A stretch of 64,000 nt of DNA from Gnetum montanum (taxonomy: Eukaryota; Streptophyta; Gnetopsida; Gnetales; Gnetaceae), in contig MNCI01036652.1 in NCBI GenBank assembly GCA_015680685.1, forward strand, positions 272,694 to 336,693, given 5' to 3'. Shown one piece after another: positions 59,975 through 64,000 of this stretch. Under the pieces are notes generated by a model. It made no database searches. It was not told the origin of the DNA and saw only the letters and a list, made by a program, of their open reading frames with translations. Each line of letters opens with the position of its first letter. The stretch's first letter is position 1. A program made the translations under genes and the position numbers.

Positions 59975-60825
59975 TGATGAATTACTTGATGGGCTGCGTT
60001 GATGCATCCCCGTCGACGCATGGTTAGATGTGTTGACACAGATCTGTTGATGTAGATCTGTTGACGCAATATTTGTCTTTGCCTATATAAATGCGCACAC
60101 CCATCGCATTTATGGCATGTTAAGTCCATACCATAGTTGAAGTCTTGTAGTTTTCTTAGCCCAAAGTTAGAATATTTGCTGAGTGCCTATAGTAGGATTT
60201 CAAGAATTGTACAGTTCTTTATTCGAGCATCTTGTACTTGAACACATTGATGTGACCGGCAATAAAGATGAGATTCTTGACATTCCTTGCAACACTTGGG
60301 ATAGATTAATGTTTCCTTTTGTGGACTTTATTACTTATGCATTTTTACATTAATGTATTTGATTAATTAATCTGTTTAATAACAATGCTAAGTATGACCA
60401 CTTCGAACATACTGCTTAACGCTTGGTAATCTTAGTAGTGGCTATTTGGTACGTCTAGCAATAGGCACTTGGTAACCTAGTAGCGTTAGAGCAAGTTTAG
60501 GATGCAAACAGAAAGTGGGCTCGGATGCTTGTGCTAGGATAGCTAGATTAAGGCACTAGATAGGTAAGTAGTTAATCCTTAATTATTTCTCTTATTTTGC
60601 ATTTAGATTAAATAAAATGAAATAAAAATATAAATAACAATCATGTGCCTTTGCTTACACTTAACCATACATTTGTGCTTACACAAGTGAAGACAAGAAG
60701 ACAATGATCACATCTCTAAGTCATTATCTTTGCTCATTGGTGCATTTAGGAACTAAAGTCCATGGAATTTGATCGGATTGCTAGTGCAATGCTTGTGATT
60801 TGTATGGTTGGGCGTAGGCTCATCA
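59975..60825 (+). repeat. 5' LTR of element F (851 bp)
   Basis: TGATGA start and CTCATCA end. The GGGGTACCTCGCCA block before the end is missing. U3 carries repeated TTGACGCA/GTTGATG words instead of GATATC palindromes. TATATAAAT at 60084-60092, 109 bp from the start. Confidence 0.8.
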
Positions 60826-60826
60826 T

Positions 60827-60831
60827 TGGCG
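60827..60831 (+). other. primer site remnant of F
   Basis: TGGCG, the first five bases of the tRNA-Asp type site, followed at once by gag sequence. Confidence 0.55.
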
Positions 60832-60837
60832 GTAAAC

Positions 60838-61512
60838 TTGTAGTTAGTTCCTTAGTCAAGTAGTTCTAAATCCAAGCCTCGCAAGAGGCCATTCTTTAGA
60901 ACCAACAGCCCTACAAAGCCCTCACAAACACCTGTGGCTGTTAACCCTACTACTTCAACCTTTGAAAATTCCATTGAGCAACCTTTGAACCAAAGTGCTT
61001 CCCAATTACACATTGTCATGTTGACCCATGTAGTTACAGATTGGATCAAGGTTGGCCATCTTCCCAAGAAGAGATCTGATTCTGGGAGTCCTCTTATCTA
61101 CTTACAGATTGTCAAAAATGAACCGTGTAAAGTTCTTTTGGATTCAGGTTTTGGAGTTAACTAGATTTCACAAGAAATGTACAAAGCTTGGAACTTGCCT
61201 CCATTAAAAAAAAAACGACATTAGATTAGTGCTAGCAAACCAAGCCATCATTGTTCCTTTGGGATTGGTGGAGGATATTGTGACCATAGTTTGTGGGTGG
61301 TCATATGTTGCCGATTTTCTAGTGATTGATGTGGAAAATAGTAAAGGGGACTTTCCTATCATCATGGGAAGAGCATGGATGAGCATCATAGATGCAAGGT
61401 TGGGGATTAGAGACCTTTCCTTTGAGATTTCTAAGGAAAATGAATTTGGAAAAATTGAGAAGAAGAGAGTTCCATGCATCGTGTATAGTGACATAGGGTG
61501 CCACTTCATGTA
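60838..61512 (+). pseudogene. gag end and protease of element F
   Basis: 60934-61163 reads through VMLTHVVTDWIKVGHLPKK and KVLLDSGFGVN, keeping the active-site D-S-G. A stop follows, and a run of ten A near 61206 shifts the frame. 61229-61513 continues with GWSYVADFLVIDVENSKG and GRAWMSIIDARLGI and ends EISKENEFGKIEKKRV. This is the best-preserved gypsy protease here. Confidence 0.8.
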
Positions 61513-61899
61513 AAGACTATGGACCATCAAAGGCACATTACTTTAGGCATGCAATTAGTGTGTAGAGATCACAAAGATTCAAAGGTGCCTGTATGCAACA
61601 GCCACTAAACAGGAGGGCACTTAGTGACTGACAATCGAAAATGAGGTTGGATCAACAATATGCATGGAAATAGCTGAGAGCCTCACCAGCTCCTATGTTA
61701 AAGGCATGGATAAGTTGAAATAGCTCCATCGCCAACTCTCTGATGCACAAAGTGAGATCGATTAGGAAAAGTTGGAGATCCCTGAAACTTTCAAGAAAGA
61801 GCCCCTTGAATTAAAGGCTCTATTGACAGGAATGGAGTATGCATTTCTAAACAATGGCAACCCTATCATTATCAATGTCACACTTGCTCCTACATAGAA

Positions 61900-63290
61900 G
61901 AAGAAATTGCTAGAAGTTGTGAACAAATGGCCAATGGCCTTTGCTTGGTTATATCATGAATTAACAAGAATTGATCCAAGGATATGCTAGCATAGAATCT
62001 ATACAGACTCCTTCATCAAACTGAAGAGACAATCGCAAAGACACTTGAACCCAAAACTCAAGCAAATTATCAAAGAGGAGATTGAACAACTCCTCAAGGA
62101 TGGGTACATTTATCCAATTGTGGACAGTGGGTGGGTTAGCCTACTTGTTATTGTGCCAAAGAAGGGGGGAAAATGAAGAGTTTGTATAGCCTTCAAGTTG
62201 TTGAATATGGCAACTTACAAAGATCATTTCCCATTGCCATTTGTGGACCAAGTACTTGATACCATTACGGGGCATTATTGCTACACCTTTTTGGATGGTT
62301 ATAGTGGTTATAACCAAATCTAGATCGCACCAGAGGATCAAGCCAAGACAACGTTTACAAGTCCTTGGGGGACTTTTGCATACCGAAAGATGCCCTTTGG
62401 CCTATGTAATATTCTCCTCACATTTTAACGATTGATCCTTAGCATCTTCCAGCAATGGATTGGTAGTGGGGTAGAAGTCTTCATGGATGAATTCTCCACC
62501 TATGGGGCTACATTTGAGCAAACATTGGACTGCCTTGAGCAGGTACTCAAAAGGTGTGTGGAGAGGAACCTAAGGGTCAACTGCTAGAAGAGCCACCTCA
62601 TGGTCCAAGAGGGTGTTGTCTTGGGGCATCAAATTTCAAACAAAGGGATCGAGGTGGACCTAGAGAAAATAAGGGTCATCTAAGGAATAACTAGACAACT
62701 TGAAATGGTGAAGGATGTGAGGGCATTTCTTGGCCACATTGGTTATTATTGACACTTCATCAAAAACTTCTCAAAGATTGCCAAGCTATTGGTAGAACTT
62801 ACAAAGAAAGGTGCACTATTTGTCTGGAGCAAGGAATGTAAAAAATGCATTCCGACAACTGAAGCAAAGACTCATAGAAACTTTGATTCTTCGAGCACTA
62901 GACTAGTCCAGGCCATTCCAAATCATGATGGATGCATCCAATTACGCTTTGGAGACCATGTTGACATAGATGGATGATTAGAAATGTTCATATTACATCC
63001 ACTGTGCAAGCAAAAGCATTGTGGGTGCACAACTCAACTACACCACCACTAAAAAGGAGCTTATGGCAATGGTGTATGTCCTAGAGAAATTCAGGCACTA
63101 TGTGCTTGGATACAAAGTGTTTGTGCACACCTACCATAGTGCCATACGGTTCCTGATGAACAAGCCAATGGTGAGCCCACGTGTCATACGATGCTGGTGA
63201 TCCTCCAAGAGTTTGATTTAACGCTGGTTGACCGAAAAGGGACTAAGAATGTGATAGTTGACCACTTGTCTCGGTTGAGATGGAACAACA
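61900..63290 (+). pseudogene. reverse transcriptase and RNase H of element F
   Basis: Broken frame with LVIVPKKGG (62148), FLDGYSGYNQI (62289), FAYRKMPFGLCN, FMDEFSTYGATF (62480; second Asp of the YxDD box is Glu), KNFSKIAKLLVELTKKGALF and, in RNase H, YVLGYKVFVH (63100) and DRKGTKNVIVDHLSRL. A shift near 62840 separates the RNase H part. Confidence 0.8.
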
Positions 63291-63399
63291 AAGAGGATGA
63301 GAGCCCATTATTTGATCAATTTCTTGATGAACTCCTCTTTGCTGGTGGTATTAATTCTCAAACTCCCAAGGAAACAAACTGGTATGACAACATCCTCTC

Positions 63400-64000
63400 T
63401 TGTCTACTCACTTAGGAGATGCCATAAGAGTGGGACAACAAGAAGAAGCAATAGTTTCTTCATTAGGCCAAACACTTCATGGAGATCAAGGGCAACCTCT
63501 ACAAGAGTTGCGTCGATGTCTTGGTTTGATGGTGTGTCCCTGATGTAAATCAGCTTTGAGTTCTCTAGGATGCACATGAAGGCCCTTGTGGGGGCCACTA
63601 TGCTGGGAAGAGGACAGCCATTAGGATCCTCATTGTAGGATATTATTGGCCCACGATCTTTTGGAATGCTCATCACTTCGTCCATTCCTGTGACCGATGC
63701 CAATGTGATGGAGGGATTACTGCACACATGGAAGGGTCGCAACAATGGATCAAACCATTGGAGTCTTTTGATCTTTGGGGGATCATGGGGCCCATCAACC
63801 TTATGTCAAATGGAAAAGCCTACATCATTGTGGCTATTGACTACTGTACCAAATGGGTTGAAGTTGTTGCTGTCATCGATTGCTCATCCTGTATAGCGGC
63901 ATGGTTTGTACAACAATGTGTTGTCAATAGGATTGGTGTGTCACAAGCACTAATTTCCGATAATGGGACACACTTTACTGGTGCTACTTTTTGAAAGCTC
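63400..64000 (+). pseudogene. integrase of element F (partial)
   Basis: Zinc module HFVHSCDRCQ (63670), then SFDLWGIMGPI. Relatives read IDFMGPI, so two codons including the first catalytic Asp are absent. LISDNGTHF (63950) keeps the second Asp. It runs off the right edge before the Glu. Confidence 0.82.

Larger units (their letters stand above)
56159..64000 (+). other. intron 6, open at the window edge (more than 7.8 kb)
   Basis: Donor GTATGT at 56159. No acceptor and no exon matching the next part of the family (a His-Glu-Phe block and TPRs) could be found up to 64000. It contains the RTE fragment, repeats and gypsy element F described separately. Confidence 0.7.
59975..64000 (+). mobile_element. 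Ty3/gypsy element F in intron 6, partial
   Basis: 5' LTR, a five-base remnant of the primer site, then directly gag C-terminus, protease, RT-RNase H and integrase up to the edge; the 3' half lies outside. Compared with D, about 2.4 kb of leader and gag is deleted between 60831 and 60838. It lies in the same orientation as the host gene. Frames carry stops, and an A-run shift splits the protease. Confidence 0.85.

Noticed and set aside
1-64000. CRISPR arrays, bacterial operons, defence islands
   Set aside because: No spaced direct repeats, Shine-Dalgarno or operon structure; spliced gene and LTR elements show plant nuclear DNA.

Overview
This window is a stretch of a plant nuclear genome. Two things show it: a spliced gene of the plant OEP64/Toc64-mtOM64 family with GT-AG introns, and a dense bed of nested, decayed retrotransposons of plant type (Ty3/gypsy with a tRNA-Asp primer site, Ty1/copia, RTE-type LINEs). 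At least one intron runs past 7.8 kb and is full of transposons, which fits a large genome such as a conifer, but I cannot name the species. There are no bacterial features, CRISPR arrays, rRNA genes or convincing tRNA genes. One run of N (11869-12180) marks an assembly gap.

Layout. 1-4087: 5' half of a minus-strand gypsy element (E) that continues left of the window. 4088-17338: a minus-strand copia element hit in both LTRs. E lies in its 3' LTR. A complete gypsy element G1 (9272-16733, TSD CACAA) lies in its 5' LTR, and G1 carries a plus-strand solo LTR G2 (14933-15917, TSD CATAC) in its own 5' LTR. 17480-18870: a non-LTR reverse transcriptase relic carrying a 132-bp SINE-like insert with a 20-bp TSD. 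19656-20856: a small copia-like element with three LTR copies. 20857-35037: two minus-strand gypsy elements (A, fragmentary; B, with an extra ORF after pol). 37481-47495: a near-complete plus-strand gypsy element D. 47500-48690: an LTR fragment and an RTE LINE 3' end.

49560-64000 is the only host gene I can support strongly. Its promoter holds a pair of inverted teloboxes and six exons lie at 49785-56158. The encoded start is a membrane anchor followed by an amidase-like domain in which two of the three catalytic residues are replaced. Intron 4 holds an antisense RTE LINE. Intron 6 is open at the window edge and holds an RTE fragment, a long (AG)n tract, a perfect foldback and a gypsy element F (59975 to the end). 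The rest of the amidase domain and any TPR repeats must lie to the right of the window.

No retrotransposon here has an uninterrupted gag-pol frame; all show stops, frameshifts and many C-to-T type changes. The observations most worth checking are: the pol-less element G1 that keeps gag and a second ORF; that second ORF as a family trait; a conserved gag cysteine knuckle with unusual spacing; palindromic GATATC arrays just before the LTR TATA box; the SINE-like insert; and the catalytic substitutions in the OEP64-like gene. I found no clearly new defence or metabolic system.
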